This document shows positions 45,522-56,200 of a DNA stretch of 64,000 nucleotides, in pieces. This DNA is from an uncultured Alteromonadaceae bacterium (lineage in GTDB: Bacteria; Pseudomonadota; Gammaproteobacteria; Enterobacterales; Alteromonadaceae). The notes beneath the pieces were generated by a model. The model ran no database searches and was not told the DNA's origin. It worked only from the letters and a program-made list of their open reading frames with translations. Where the stretch lies: assembly GCA_947494925.1 (NCBI GenBank), contig CANLWS010000003.1, forward strand, positions 372,001 through 436,000, given 5' to 3'. How positions within the stretch are numbered: the stretch's first letter is position 1; every line of letters begins with the position of its first letter. A program made the translations under genes and the position numbers.

Positions 45522-46799
45522 TCAATACAACATGCCCGGTAGCCATAAGGTCAGCTGTGGTAACCACATAATCAAAAAGAGTACGAAAATCAGTGGTAAT
45601 AGAAAAGGTAGTGTTGCTTTAGCGCAACGTTCAATAGAAATGTCTGCAACTTTTGAGAGTACAAACAACACCATGCCTAGGGGAGGGGTGAGTAATCCTA
45701 TCATCAGATTAAGTACCATTATTACGCCAAATTGAACAGGGTCAATCTGTGCCGCTATAGCAATTGGCAGCAATATTGGTGTCAATATGGTAATTGCTGC
45801 GATCGTTTCCATAAAACAACCCACTATAAATAATAGAAGCGTGATGGCGATAAACACGCCAAGCTTGTTGCTGCCAGCTGTCGACAAATTTTCTGCAACC
45901 AAATCATGGATGCCCTGGCTAGTGAGCACCCACGAGAAGATAGCAGCGCTGCCTATTATCAACATTATTGCACTTGTCGTTTCAATGGTCTCGCGCACGA
46001 TATTGAGTAAACTCTTTAAGGATAGACTGCGATATATCACGGCACTAAGTAGCAAGGAATACATGCACGCAACGACCGCGGCTTCTGTTGCAGTAAACCA
46101 ACCGGACAGTATCCCACCCACGATTATCAATGGTGCAAGAAGAGAGGGAATAGCTTGCTTGAACGTGATCAGAATACGACTGACCGCGAATGTGTTGTCC
46201 TTAGGGTAGCCGCGTTTATGTGCAAACCAGGTAACCATGATAGACAGGCAAATAGCCATCAACAGCCCAGGCAATAAGCCGGCCGCAAATAGCTGGCCAA
46301 TAGAAACACCGGCAATAACACCATAGATGATCATCGGAAGACTAGGGGGGATAATTGGACCAATAGTGGATGAGGCAGCTGTCAGCCCAACTGCGAAATC
46401 CGCATCATAACCTTTGTCGCGCATAGCCTTGATTTCAATGGCACCGAGCCCCCCCGCATCCGCCACGGCTGCGCCAGACATACCGGAAAAAATAATAGAT
46501 GCGCCGATGTTTACATGGCCTAAGCCACCTCGTAACCAACCTGTGATTGCGCCGGCAAAGTTAAAAATATATTGGGTAATACCGCCGTGATTCATAATTG
46601 CACCAGCCAAAATAAAAAAGGGAATAGACAGGAGCGGAAAGCTGTCCATTCCACCAATCATTTGATGCAAAATCACTGTATCCGGAATGCGGCCTTCAAC
46701 CCAGATAGCCAGCAGTGATGAAAGGGCCAAAGCAATTGCAATGGGGAGTCCACAAATAATTAACACCAGTAAACTGATAAATAACGTGGCAAGGACCAT
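45522..46799 (-). CDS. dctM: TRAP transporter large permease (DctM type)
   Basis: 425 residues from ATG 46799, behind GGAG and five bases after the small permease stop; the longer open frame is a shadow inside that gene. Twelve or so hydrophobic helices with the DctM family loops (PLLSIPFFILAGAIMNHGGI, GMSGAAVADAGGLGAIEI, ASSTIGPIIPPSLPMIIYGV, GCFMETIAAITILTPILLP). It forms the membrane channel of a sodium-driven, binding-protein-dependent transporter for carboxylates. Confidence 0.93.
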   Translation of the reverse strand: MVLATLFISLLVLIICGLPIAIALALSSLLAIWVEGRIPDTVILHQMIGGMDSFPLLSIPFFILAGAIMNHGGITQYIFNFAGAITGWLRGGLGHVNIGASIIFSGMSGAAVADAGGLGAIEIKAMRDKGYDADFAVGLTAASSTIGPIIPPSLPMIIYGVIAGVSIGQLFAAGLLPGLLMAICLSIMVTWFAHKRGYPKDNTFAVSRILITFKQAIPSLLAPLIIVGGILSGWFTATEAAVVACMYSLLLSAVIYRSLSLKSLLNIVRETIETTSAIMLIIGSAAIFSWVLTSQGIHDLVAENLSTAGSNKLGVFIAITLLLFIVGCFMETIAAITILTPILLPIAIAAQIDPVQFGVIMVLNLMIGLLTPPLGMVLFVLSKVADISIERCAKATLPFLLPLIFVLFLIMWLPQLTLWLPGMLY

Positions 46800-46804
46800 G
46801 GTTT

Positions 46805-47296
46805 TTAACTCCCTGAGCGAACGACATGCAGTAAGTGTTGAATACTTCCAATTCCGCATAGCACAAGGGCAGCTAGAACAACCCAATAAAGAATGCTGAG
46901 TGAAATATTGATAGAACTCAATTCAAAATGCTGTAGCTGTGGAATGATATTGATAGCCGAATAAATCAAAAATATAAGAAACAACACCCCAATAAATGAA
47001 AGGACTGTGCTGGCAATACTTTTTATTTTGTGGGGTAACAAATTGAGCACATATAGGAAGCTAATATGTGTTCCTTTTCTAAAACCTATTGCTGCACCTA
47101 TGAAAGTAAGCACAATAAGCAAATATCTGGCGATTTCTTCTGTCCAGCCTAGCGGATTGTTTAGCAGGTAACGACTCAATATTTGAGCAACCAGCACGAG
47201 GCTTAATAGCAGAAAAATGGCTAAGGATAAAATTTCAGCCATCCCCGCTTTATTTGGATCATGTTTACTACTTTTAAAGATCTTGAATACGGTCAT
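46805..47296 (-). CDS. dctQ: TRAP transporter small permease (DctQ type)
   Basis: 163 residues from ATG 47296; the longer frame begins with TTG at 47311. Four hydrophobic helices and the family signature SRYLLNNPLGWTEEIARYL. It overlaps the end of the binding-protein gene by 23 bases and partners the DctM protein that follows. Confidence 0.9.
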   Translation of the reverse strand: MTVFKIFKSSKHDPNKAGMAEILSLAIFLLLSLVLVAQILSRYLLNNPLGWTEEIARYLLIVLTFIGAAIGFRKGTHISFLYVLNLLPHKIKSIASTVLSFIGVLFLIFLIYSAINIIPQLQHFELSSINISLSILYWVVLAALVLCGIGSIQHLLHVVRSGS

Positions 47297-48281
47297 ACAG
47301 GTCTCGATCAAAAGGGAATGTTGATTGGTCGTAATAAGTATTTACTTGTCGGCGAAAACTGGCTCTATCAACTTCATTTACCGTTAGACCTTTTTCACTA
47401 AACCATGTGGCCAGTTCAGATTCGTTTTGCCTAATCTCCATTGATGCAAATTTGGCTGCCTTGTGAAGCGTTTCCAGGAGTACTTCTTTATCACGTTTAT
47501 TGAACTGTCGGAGCGTATTATTGCTTACAACCGTCATGATAGAACCAAGAATATGACCAGTTAGATTGATATGACTCTGCACCTCATAAAATTTCTTGGC
47601 TTTAATGGTGGGTAGAGGGTTCTCTTGTGCATCAACAACGCCCTGCTGAATCGCAAGGTATACCTCAGAAAATGAGATAGGACTGGGTTTGGCTCCAAGC
47701 GCTTGAGGAAATAAGTGGTAGATTGCGGCGCCCGGCACCCTGATTTTTAGCCCATCAATTTGAGAAGGTGTTAGTACTGCTCGATTCGCGGTTAAATGTC
47801 TTTCGCCATAATAGGTCGAAGTGACAATCTGGTTGCCTCCTGACAAACGTTTGTATTCATCAGCCAGTTTGGCAAATAAATCGGATTCAGCATAACGTTG
47901 CCAGTGGTTGTAATTCTCAAATATATAAGGCATTTCCGAAATGCCAAGTGGCTTGTGCACCTGAGCGGCAAAGCTGACGCCAGTATAGATAATATCAACA
48001 GAGCCGATGCTCAGGCTTTGGTTGATATGTGCTTCTTTTCCCAAAGAAGAGGAGGGGTACACTTGAATAATGTACCTGCGATTTGTTTTTAAACTAATCT
48101 GCTCGCTGGCCCAAAGTGCCCACTTGTGCAACGCGTGACTTGGTTCGTAAACGTGTGCCCATCTGATCACCTGGCTGCGCTTGTTGCTCTGTTCTGTGGC
48201 AAAGGCATTCGAGTTCAGCAAGCAGAGAACCATTAAAACCAGGCGGATTTGAAGACATTTGGTTGTTAAGGTAGGTGACAT
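47274..48281 (-). CDS. dctP: TRAP transporter solute-binding protein (DctP type)
   Basis: 335 residues. Signal peptide ending NAFATEQ, then a DctP fold. The strand GLKIRVPGAAIY carries the Arg that usually pairs with a substrate carboxylate, and QGVVDAQENPLPTI is the family hinge segment. The substrate is therefore an acid, in this locus most plausibly a sugar acid. The ATG at 48281 overlaps the phosphatase stop by one base. Confidence 0.9.
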   Translation of the reverse strand: MSPTLTTKCLQIRLVLMVLCLLNSNAFATEQSNKRSQVIRWAHVYEPSHALHKWALWASEQISLKTNRRYIIQVYPSSSLGKEAHINQSLSIGSVDIIYTGVSFAAQVHKPLGISEMPYIFENYNHWQRYAESDLFAKLADEYKRLSGGNQIVTSTYYGERHLTANRAVLTPSQIDGLKIRVPGAAIYHLFPQALGAKPSPISFSEVYLAIQQGVVDAQENPLPTIKAKKFYEVQSHINLTGHILGSIMTVVSNNTLRQFNKRDKEVLLETLHKAAKFASMEIRQNESELATWFSEKGLTVNEVDRASFRRQVNTYYDQSTFPFDRDLYDRIQDL

Positions 48282-50647
48282 CAAAGTAACCTGTTGTTAC
48301 CCGTATTTTCTTCCTGGTAGATGGTCACAGGCCACCCTTCAAACTGGTTGGTACTAGCTCCGTCTGATACGTCAATTTGAAATTTATAGGCTTCCATTGT
48401 GTAGGTCTTGTTCAGGGTATCAAATGTGATAAAACCAAAACCGCTCGCTTTTTCATGGGCGTGTTGATACCGATTTGCAGATTGACCTTCCTCCGGATTT
48501 CCAATGGCATAAACGTATATCTTGTTGCCAAAACTGTCATGGTATTCTCCAGTCTGTTCCAGGCCGTGGGAGGGGCGGTTGTCATATGGCAAACCCGCAT
48601 GGTCGGGCAACCACCATCTTGGCCAGCCGGCAGCAATCGCTGGTGTACAAAAAGCCCAATTGCTATCTCGTTGTTTATACACGCCGTATTGTGAAAGTGA
48701 GCCTAAATGTGTATCGCCACAAATATGCAACGCCTTAGACTCGCGCATGATGTCAATGGCCTTATCCCGTGCTTTTGCAGGCCAGCCACTGCTATCAAAA
48801 TCGTATTTTAAATAGCGGTCAGCTCTGGGTTGATGAGTGGCTATTCCAGCAAACACCGTTTGGCTGAGTACAGCTTTAAGCGTGTGGCGTCGCCAGTCTT
48901 TTGCCCATTTCCGTAAAAAACGTTCCTGACGTTCCCCGAGTAGTTCCAATCCTGCTGGATTAAATTCGGGATTCACGAAAAGAGGATTTTCTCCTTCTCC
49001 GGTTTTTCCAACCTCAATGTTCAGGCGTTCTGGACCGCTTTTCCATTGTCTGTCAGCCAAGATGGCAAAGCTCACATCGCCATATACCATGTCACCAAAA
49101 TAGACAGACATACCATTTGCTGTGGTTCCGGGATCGAATGCATCCGGGTGATGGCTAACACAGGTTCGATGCACAGCATTGAGCACTCTCACAGGCTCAA
49201 TATAGCCGCCAAGTATTGAGGCAGTCGGGTCTTTTGCAATGTTTTGCATCGGCACCCCACCTTCTCCCCATAAGTTGCCTTGCAATACATCATGGTCATC
49301 CGGCAAACAAATTGTGGGCGCGTTGCGCATCACTTCTCTAAATGCCCAGCCAAATTGATAATACTTTCGCAAATAATTCAATATAGCGACGTCAGAAGGT
49401 TCTCGAATGACGCCATATCCCCCGTGGGTTTCATATATTTGGTCGCCAGAAAAAAATACCAGGTCTGGGTCGAGTTTTTTCACATTTTCGGCAACAGGTT
49501 GATACGGATAGGCATAGTCATTTTGACAAGTTAGGGCGGCCATTTTTACAGATCTTCCTGACGGATTTGCCCGAATTGTACCTTCAAACGTGGCTTGCTT
49601 AGAGTTACCGCTCTTAAGTGTCTCTTCGTAGACCACCCGATAGGCAGTGGTTTGAGTTTCATCCCAATTGGCAATACGAAACGTCGCTACCCAACCATCG
49701 GGATGGATCTGTTCATTTGCCTTGGTGATCCACCTTCCTTGTTGTTTAATTTGAAGGTTGACGCGGTGATTGTCATCTTTTCCTAGTGGGCCGGTAAATG
49801 CTGACAGTTTCATGACAAAACCTTCTTCACTGCGGTTATCACTGAGGCTATACATACACCAAAGAATAGGACCAAACCTCTGGTCGTGATCGACCAAAAA
49901 TGCGTCACCTTGCATTTGCCATTGAGAAAAGCGAAACCGTCCACCAAGGTCATGCTTTTTTGCCTCACGGTGTGTGAGTGAGGGAATGTTAAAATTACTT
50001 ACCAATGCAATGTTTCCGGTCAACACGCGTGAGTCTGCATGATAATCTAAATCACCTAGTAGCTTTTCGGACTCAGCCGTTGTGGCTATTGCTCTTAGTT
50101 GAACGTTATCAGCCTTAGGCGTGCCTACTACCGTAAGGAGGATTGGTTCATCTACTAAGGATGTTTCCAACTCCATCTGTTTGTTGCCAAGTATAAGGAC
50201 ATTATTGATAACACCAATATCAAATCCTTCCTGAACAAAGCAATTGCTTTTGAGATCGTCAATATCACTTTTAATGCCAAAACGGATGCTGGCACCAGAT
50301 GCCGTCTCTGATGACGCTACCTGTTCAATGAGTACACTTACAACAAATGGTTTTTCAGGGCGTCGAAGCTGATGGGTCAGGGCATGTAAACTTCTGTTTC
50401 CACCCGCATAACTGACTTCAGCAGCACCATTTTTAACCTGCCAGTCTTCCATAGGGTTTGCCCAGACGTTTTCGCCCAACCATACCCGGTCTAGCGTATC
50501 TTTCCAGGGGTCATCAAAGGATGTCTTATTATCCCTTTTATCTATGAACGACCAGTTTTCCCCTGGCGTGCTGCATCCAACAGTTGACGCTGCACCCAGA
50601 GCAGCAACAGCCTTGAGAACTTCCCGACGGGAAAATTGACTAGTCAT
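48281..50647 (-). CDS. PhoD-like metallophosphatase, Tat-exported lipoprotein
   Basis: 788 residues from ATG 50647, overlapping the GH50 stop by 8 bases. N-terminal FSRREVLKAVAALGAASTVGC combines a twin-arginine motif with a lipobox. After about 370 residues of beta-rich sequence comes a metallophosphatase domain with SGDQIYE, PDDHDVLQGNLWG and CGDTHLGS metal motifs. PhoD proteins hydrolyse phosphate mono- and diesters outside the cell. Its presence in a GH50/TRAP operon is unusual: phosphate supply, or removal of an uncommon ester from an algal glycan, are both possible. The long N-terminal part has no recognised function. Confidence 0.85.
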   Translation of the reverse strand: MTSQFSRREVLKAVAALGAASTVGCSTPGENWSFIDKRDNKTSFDDPWKDTLDRVWLGENVWANPMEDWQVKNGAAEVSYAGGNRSLHALTHQLRRPEKPFVVSVLIEQVASSETASGASIRFGIKSDIDDLKSNCFVQEGFDIGVINNVLILGNKQMELETSLVDEPILLTVVGTPKADNVQLRAIATTAESEKLLGDLDYHADSRVLTGNIALVSNFNIPSLTHREAKKHDLGGRFRFSQWQMQGDAFLVDHDQRFGPILWCMYSLSDNRSEEGFVMKLSAFTGPLGKDDNHRVNLQIKQQGRWITKANEQIHPDGWVATFRIANWDETQTTAYRVVYEETLKSGNSKQATFEGTIRANPSGRSVKMAALTCQNDYAYPYQPVAENVKKLDPDLVFFSGDQIYETHGGYGVIREPSDVAILNYLRKYYQFGWAFREVMRNAPTICLPDDHDVLQGNLWGEGGVPMQNIAKDPTASILGGYIEPVRVLNAVHRTCVSHHPDAFDPGTTANGMSVYFGDMVYGDVSFAILADRQWKSGPERLNIEVGKTGEGENPLFVNPEFNPAGLELLGERQERFLRKWAKDWRRHTLKAVLSQTVFAGIATHQPRADRYLKYDFDSSGWPAKARDKAIDIMRESKALHICGDTHLGSLSQYGVYKQRDSNWAFCTPAIAAGWPRWWLPDHAGLPYDNRPSHGLEQTGEYHDSFGNKIYVYAIGNPEEGQSANRYQHAHEKASGFGFITFDTLNKTYTMEAYKFQIDVSDGASTNQFEGWPVTIYQEENTGNNRLL

Positions 50648-52997
50648 TGCTGGGTTTACCACCAAAACGGCGCTCATACATGCTGTTGTGCAGGGATTTG
50701 GCTGCTTTAATCATTGGCTTATAAGGTGTATCAGTCACGGACACAAATCCAACGTTGTAGTTTTCTCCGTCGTGGGCTCGGCCAGTTAGGGGTGAGTCTA
50801 TGTATTGGAACCAATGCGCGCCGACAAAATAGGGGTTATCAATCACAGACTGCATATATTCTTTATACATTTTTGCGCGGTCATGCTGATTTGCAGCATG
50901 AAGCAGACCTGGGTGATATAATCCGGAATCACTTGCACCGAAGTGGAATTCACCAATAATGCTAGGCATATCAACGTCTTCCAGGAAAGCCCAATATGCG
51001 GGATGAATGCCTTCTTTGTAAACGTTGTAACTCACAACATCCACATATTTAGTAGAGGCTTTCACTACTTCCATCGGCTTGCCCCAATCCGGAAAACGCG
51101 CGCCCAAATACATGTGATTTGGCACGTATTTATCGAGCGCTTTCGCAACCGTCGCGAAGTACTTGTCAGCGTATAAGTAAAGCATATCGCTATAGTCTTG
51201 CAGTTGTGCGTCGGTGCGGATAGTTGAATCTACGCCTTTGTTAAATTCCTGCCAGGAAGGCATGTCCAGATCCCAAGCATTACTTAGTTTGCCAATATCC
51301 TTATATTTGGCGCGCAGGTATTCGGTAAAAGCTTTCTTGGTGGGAACGTCCGCTCCATCCCTCCTCAGGGTATGAATGACAATGCCATAAGTCGCCTCAT
51401 TGGATTCACTGCGACCAAAACTTTTTTCATTGTCGACGAATATGCCCACGCACCAAGGAGAATCCTTGATTTCTTCAGCTATAACGGAAGCCGTCGCCAT
51501 GGCACGTTCTTCAAATTTGGGATCGAATACATCGGGCAAGGGCGCCCAAAAGTCATTACCGCTGGACACCGTTTTAAAATCGCCAATTATCCACCCATTA
51601 GCAAAAAATGGTACTTCATCATTGTCATAGAAACTTGGGTCTGTCCAATTGCCGAGAGACGTAAAGCCCCAATCTTTCATACGATCAATGGTTACTTCCC
51701 GCCATGCTTGCATATAATCAGGGTTTTTGGGGCCATATTTTCTTTCCAAATTGGCAGAATAAAAGCTAAATACTTCGCCATGTTTCAACGGACCAGAGTG
51801 AGCACTGCGACGATATCCATAGTGTTGACCAAGAGGTTCGTTATATTCAGGCAGCCAGGTGAACATGTTTCTACGCTTTTCTGAAGCCAGGAAGCGGTGT
51901 CCAACAAAATCACCACTAACTCTGTTTAAACCTTGAGAATCCTCAGGAGTCACTTCACCAGCGCTCTTACCATTAATAAGATCTTGTGGGAAATCATACC
52001 CCGTCATGGTTGTCGAATTTGCTAGTCTAATTATATCTAGACCAGTCGCAAAATAGAGGTGTCCATCTGGGTCAACCAAATACCACTTTCCATCTACTTT
52101 AGCGGTACTAAAGTAACCTGTTCCTTCTCGTTTGGGTCCTTCTTTCCAGCCTCCCCATTTAGACAGATGATTGGGTAATTTACCTGTAAGCTGTCTAGCT
52201 TCAGTGTCTCGCTGAGCATGAAGTTCCTCTAAAGAGTTAACTTTCCCTTCAAAATTTTCTTTAGCGTTTTGGCCAAATTCATCAACGATATCCGTGACGT
52301 ACCCTTTATTCATTGTGGGGTTTTTACGTAGGCGGATATTTTTCAATTCTATCTTCTTGTCGTGCAGTGCATGCTGAACCCCGAGTGAAAGCGTTTTTAT
52401 TCCCTTTGTGTTTAACGTTTTTTTCCCCCACATTGAAATAAACTGGATATCATCGGAATTCCATGTTTCAGGATTTGAGCGTAAACCTGATAAGAAATTG
52501 AGTTCCACATTATCTTTTCCATCTGGTGTGGCCAGATCGTGTCCGGCAATCTTCGCATAATAGGTTTTAAAGCCGCCGCGAGCGACATTAACCGTTCTGG
52601 TATAGGTATCGCCGTTTACATCGGTAACATCAAAATATAACTGCACAGAGTGCTCACCAGGGTTGGCAATATCAAACGCAAGATTGAAATCATCTAATTC
52701 TGACCAGTCCCATGGTTTGTCTGAGACAATTTGAATTCCAGCGGATGGATACTTTTCTGAGTTAAAAGTAACTTGAAGCACTTCTTCTTCGTTCTTAGTT
52801 GTCCACTTTGTATTAGCGTTGGAGGCTTTGACCGAAAAATGCGAAGACCCCAATTGCGCAATAACGTGTTCTTGATTCACTTTAATATCAGGGGCTGAAG
52901 CAATCCTAATTTCTGACGTTCGTATCTCACTATTACAACCCATTGACAACGCAGCTAAAGAAAGTGCGAGTAGGGCAAATTTTATTGGTTGCATCAT
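50640..52997 (-). CDS. GH50 beta-agarase lipoprotein (copy C)
   Basis: 785 residues with a ribosome-binding site GAGGA before ATGATG. Lipoprotein signal with SMGC. N-terminal jelly-roll domain (SDKPWDWSELDDFNLAFDI) and GH50 barrel with catalytic E524 (VDNEKSFG) and E683 (IIGEFHFG). Heads an operon with the PhoD-like protein and TRAP transporter. Strong operator-like site 56 bases upstream. Sequence similarity to copy A is high along the whole length. Confidence 0.92.
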   Translation of the reverse strand: MMQPIKFALLALSLAALSMGCNSEIRTSEIRIASAPDIKVNQEHVIAQLGSSHFSVKASNANTKWTTKNEEEVLQVTFNSEKYPSAGIQIVSDKPWDWSELDDFNLAFDIANPGEHSVQLYFDVTDVNGDTYTRTVNVARGGFKTYYAKIAGHDLATPDGKDNVELNFLSGLRSNPETWNSDDIQFISMWGKKTLNTKGIKTLSLGVQHALHDKKIELKNIRLRKNPTMNKGYVTDIVDEFGQNAKENFEGKVNSLEELHAQRDTEARQLTGKLPNHLSKWGGWKEGPKREGTGYFSTAKVDGKWYLVDPDGHLYFATGLDIIRLANSTTMTGYDFPQDLINGKSAGEVTPEDSQGLNRVSGDFVGHRFLASEKRRNMFTWLPEYNEPLGQHYGYRRSAHSGPLKHGEVFSFYSANLERKYGPKNPDYMQAWREVTIDRMKDWGFTSLGNWTDPSFYDNDEVPFFANGWIIGDFKTVSSGNDFWAPLPDVFDPKFEERAMATASVIAEEIKDSPWCVGIFVDNEKSFGRSESNEATYGIVIHTLRRDGADVPTKKAFTEYLRAKYKDIGKLSNAWDLDMPSWQEFNKGVDSTIRTDAQLQDYSDMLYLYADKYFATVAKALDKYVPNHMYLGARFPDWGKPMEVVKASTKYVDVVSYNVYKEGIHPAYWAFLEDVDMPSIIGEFHFGASDSGLYHPGLLHAANQHDRAKMYKEYMQSVIDNPYFVGAHWFQYIDSPLTGRAHDGENYNVGFVSVTDTPYKPMIKAAKSLHNSMYERRFGGKPSND

Positions 52998-53052
52998 TAG
53001 TCCTCGAATCCAAAACTGGAAGCAGTATAGATCTCAAATTGTTAAAATAAAA

Positions 53053-53062
53053 CTGTTAACAA
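53053..53062. promoter_or_regulatory. Operator-like site CTGTTAACAA before GH50 copy C
   Basis: Nine of ten bases match the shared palindrome. On the minus strand it overlaps a TATATT sequence that could be the -10 box of the GH50-TRAP operon. A half match TTGTTAAAAT lies at 53039-53048. Confidence 0.65.
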
Positions 53063-53148
53063 TATATTTGTGAAACTTATTGACCTAAGTCCTTATTTTG
53101 CCTCGCTTTGTCTTTTTATTTGTATTTATTTTGTTTGCGAAAAAATGA

Positions 53149-53164
53149 AAATTGTTAACAATTT
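53149..53164. promoter_or_regulatory. Extended operator palindrome before TonB receptor 2
   Basis: AAATTGTTAACAATTT is a perfect 16-bp palindrome containing TTGTTAACAA, the longest of the set. It lies 121 bases upstream of the receptor start and just before a TTGACA (53169-53174); no matching -10 box was identified. The 288-base divergent region thus holds one site for each operon. Confidence 0.75.
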
Positions 53165-53285
53165 ATTATTGACATATCATGTTTTGGGGTTCAAAGTGAG
53201 TCATGAATTTACAAAAATGTAACATACAGAAACAAAAAATGCGTGGGAGTACCCATCCCACGACAAACAGCGGGAGAGCGTAGAG

Positions 53286-56200
53286 ATGTCCGTTAACACA
53301 CAGCGGTTTCGTTTAAGTGGCGTGAGCATAGCAGTGCTTACGGCATTAAGCTTCAATGTCTTGGGTCAGGAGGAAGCTACTGTAACAGAAGAAGCCAACA
53401 TGGCTGAACAAGATATGGAAGTGATAGAAGTTAAGGGGTACAAGGGAAGCCTGAAAAAATCCATTAACGACAAACGTTTTGCAAAAAACATAGTGGATAC
53501 CATTAACGCTGAAGATATAGGTAAAAGCACCGATCAGAATATTGCAGATGCATTGGGAAGAGTGACCGGCGTTACTGTAGTTAGTAATGATGGAGAAGGA
53601 ACACAAATTACCGTGCGCGGCGCAGATGCTAACCAAAATAGTATTACTCTTAATGGTCAAACGCTCACCTCCACAGATTTTTCACAAGCGGTTGACCTAA
53701 GCTCTTTCTCAGCGGATATCCTCTCTAAACTTGAGGTGGTCAAAACGCCCAGTGCTGATCACGATGAAGGATCGTTAGGTGCTTCAGTTAATCTCGTTAC
53801 TGTGCGCCCGCTCAACCAATCCGAAAACGTGCGGTCTTTGACCTTACAAAGTCGCTACAATGACTTTTCAGAAGAACTAAATCACAAACTGCAATTTGCA
53901 TTGTCAGAAAAATTCCTTGATGACACCTTGGGCATAGCAATCACGGCTTACGACGAATCAAATGCGTATCGGAAAGACCAATACAATGCGAATAACTTTG
54001 TTGAATCTCAGGAGTATGCGCAGGCAATAGACCAAAATGGCGATATTATCTCAGGTGTTAAGGTCATAGAGCCTTCATTGGCAAGTTATGAACTGCACCA
54101 AAACGAGAGCAATCGCTATGGTGCCTCGCTGGGTATTCAATATTTGCCTGGCGATGTGACTGAAATTATGTTTGATGCCACTTATAGCAAACAGAAGTTA
54201 GTCAGGACCTATGATGCGGTCCAAGCCAAGAGTTTTGCCAATAACCCCAATTGGGTAGAAGGCGTGGTACCAACAAATTTTGTCAGACCACCCAATCCAT
54301 TTAGTGATCCTATTGACTGGATTCAGGTTGACACCTCAACCTATGACATGACAAAACGTCTAAACCGGTTTGGGAACGGCAACATTGTCCGCTCAGATGG
54401 TGGCCAGGAGAACGAAAACCTTAGCGCTACCTTGAATTTCAAAACCGAGTTATCGGATACTTTCCGGGTAGAAGCGCAAGTGGGGCATTCTTCAAGTAAG
54501 TCTTACAGCTTACCCAGCGCCTATACCGTAATGGAAAATTTCTTCCAGGTTCCAGGTCAATTGCTGTGGGATGCCGGGGAGAATGTTCAACCTGTTGGTA
54601 TTGATTGCACTGGCGGTGGAGATACTTGCCGGATGGTGTATGGCGATTCCAATGTTGATTTGGGTGACAATTTATACGCATATACGGATGAAACCGGAGC
54701 GAGAATTGCGGGCAATGCAGACAATACTGCGTTGACTGGTTTCAACCCTCAGGATGTGGCTTCCTTCCATTTAGGTTTTATCAGCGAAACTGACCGCGAT
54801 ATTGAAGATACGATCACCAATGCTCAAGTCGATTTTGACTGGGATATTGATGAATTTGGGATCACCACAGTTGAGTTTGGTGCTAAAACCTCGTCTCGCA
54901 ATAAATCAGTTGATGATCAGGTATACAGTTTCCAATCTTTGCAAGCATCAGAAGTTATTGTCGACCCTAATACCGGTGAGACTGTCGTCGAATTGGGTGG
55001 AGCTTTAACGCAAATTCGCGGTGACCTTATCGCAGGTGACCCCATCCCCTATGATGACTTCATGGCCTCACTCGGCTATGGTCGCGAGGGGGCGACGGTA
55101 GGCTGGACTCCCATCGACGTACAAGCCGCTAAGGACCTTATTTTAGGTGATGGTGAGGTGATCCGAAATGTAGACAATACTGCATCTCGGGAAACAGACA
55201 TAGACACCAAGGCAATTTACCTTAAAGCGAACTTTGACTTGCTGGATGGTCGTTTGACTGGTGACATTGGTATTCGCTACGTCGAAACTGAAGTTGAGGC
55301 GCAAGGTTACTCAGGAATGAGTTACTTTGAGCAAAACGGATCTGACTTAGAGCGGGAAATAGATAGACACACTCTAAGCCAGTTGGCAGATAGAACCTTA
55401 CCTGAATGCCCTACACTGAACTTAGGTGAAGATGGTGTTGCGCAACAATATGACCTCAAGTATCAGCGTGTTGATGGTTTGGGTTGGGATACCAGTGCCG
55501 GTCCAGATCCATCGACATGGGTACGTATTCCTGATGCTGGCCCCTGTCACGATGCCAGATTTGCTGATTATGCAGACGCGTTGGGCGATTTTCGTGCAGG
55601 GCTAGGCCCGCAACCAACCTTGAATGATTTTAATATATTGTGGCAACAAATGTGGCGCTATGCTGATGTGCATACTAGTCGCACATACGGTTGGGATAAT
55701 GCGCCCGCTTGGAATGGTGCGACAGACGGTGCAAATACCAATTACTCTTGGGGAACGTTCGAGAATAGGCAAGTTGCGTCTTCGCCCGCCTTCAGAACAC
55801 ATAAATACGAGAATTTTTTACCTTCACTCAATGTTAATTATGCTTTTTCCGATGAGTTTGTCGGTCGTTTGGCAGTGTCTAAGACGATGACTCGTCCAGA
55901 AATAGATTTGCTGAGACCTGGATATAAAGTTACAGAGGGAAGTTATTGGGGAAGTGGCAACCTGAATGTTGGCCGTGTTGATATGTTTAACACGCAATTG
56001 GAACCGCTTGAATCGAACAACTTGGACATGTCGCTCGAATGGTATTTCAGCGACACAGGTTTGTTGAGCCTAGCGTACTTCAGGAAAGACATGACTAATT
56101 TCACTGACCGTGAAACCACCTTGTCTTTTGTGAATAGCGTTAGGAACCCGCAAAACGCCCCGGAAAATGGAGATGATTTAATTCTGGTGGACAACGGGGA

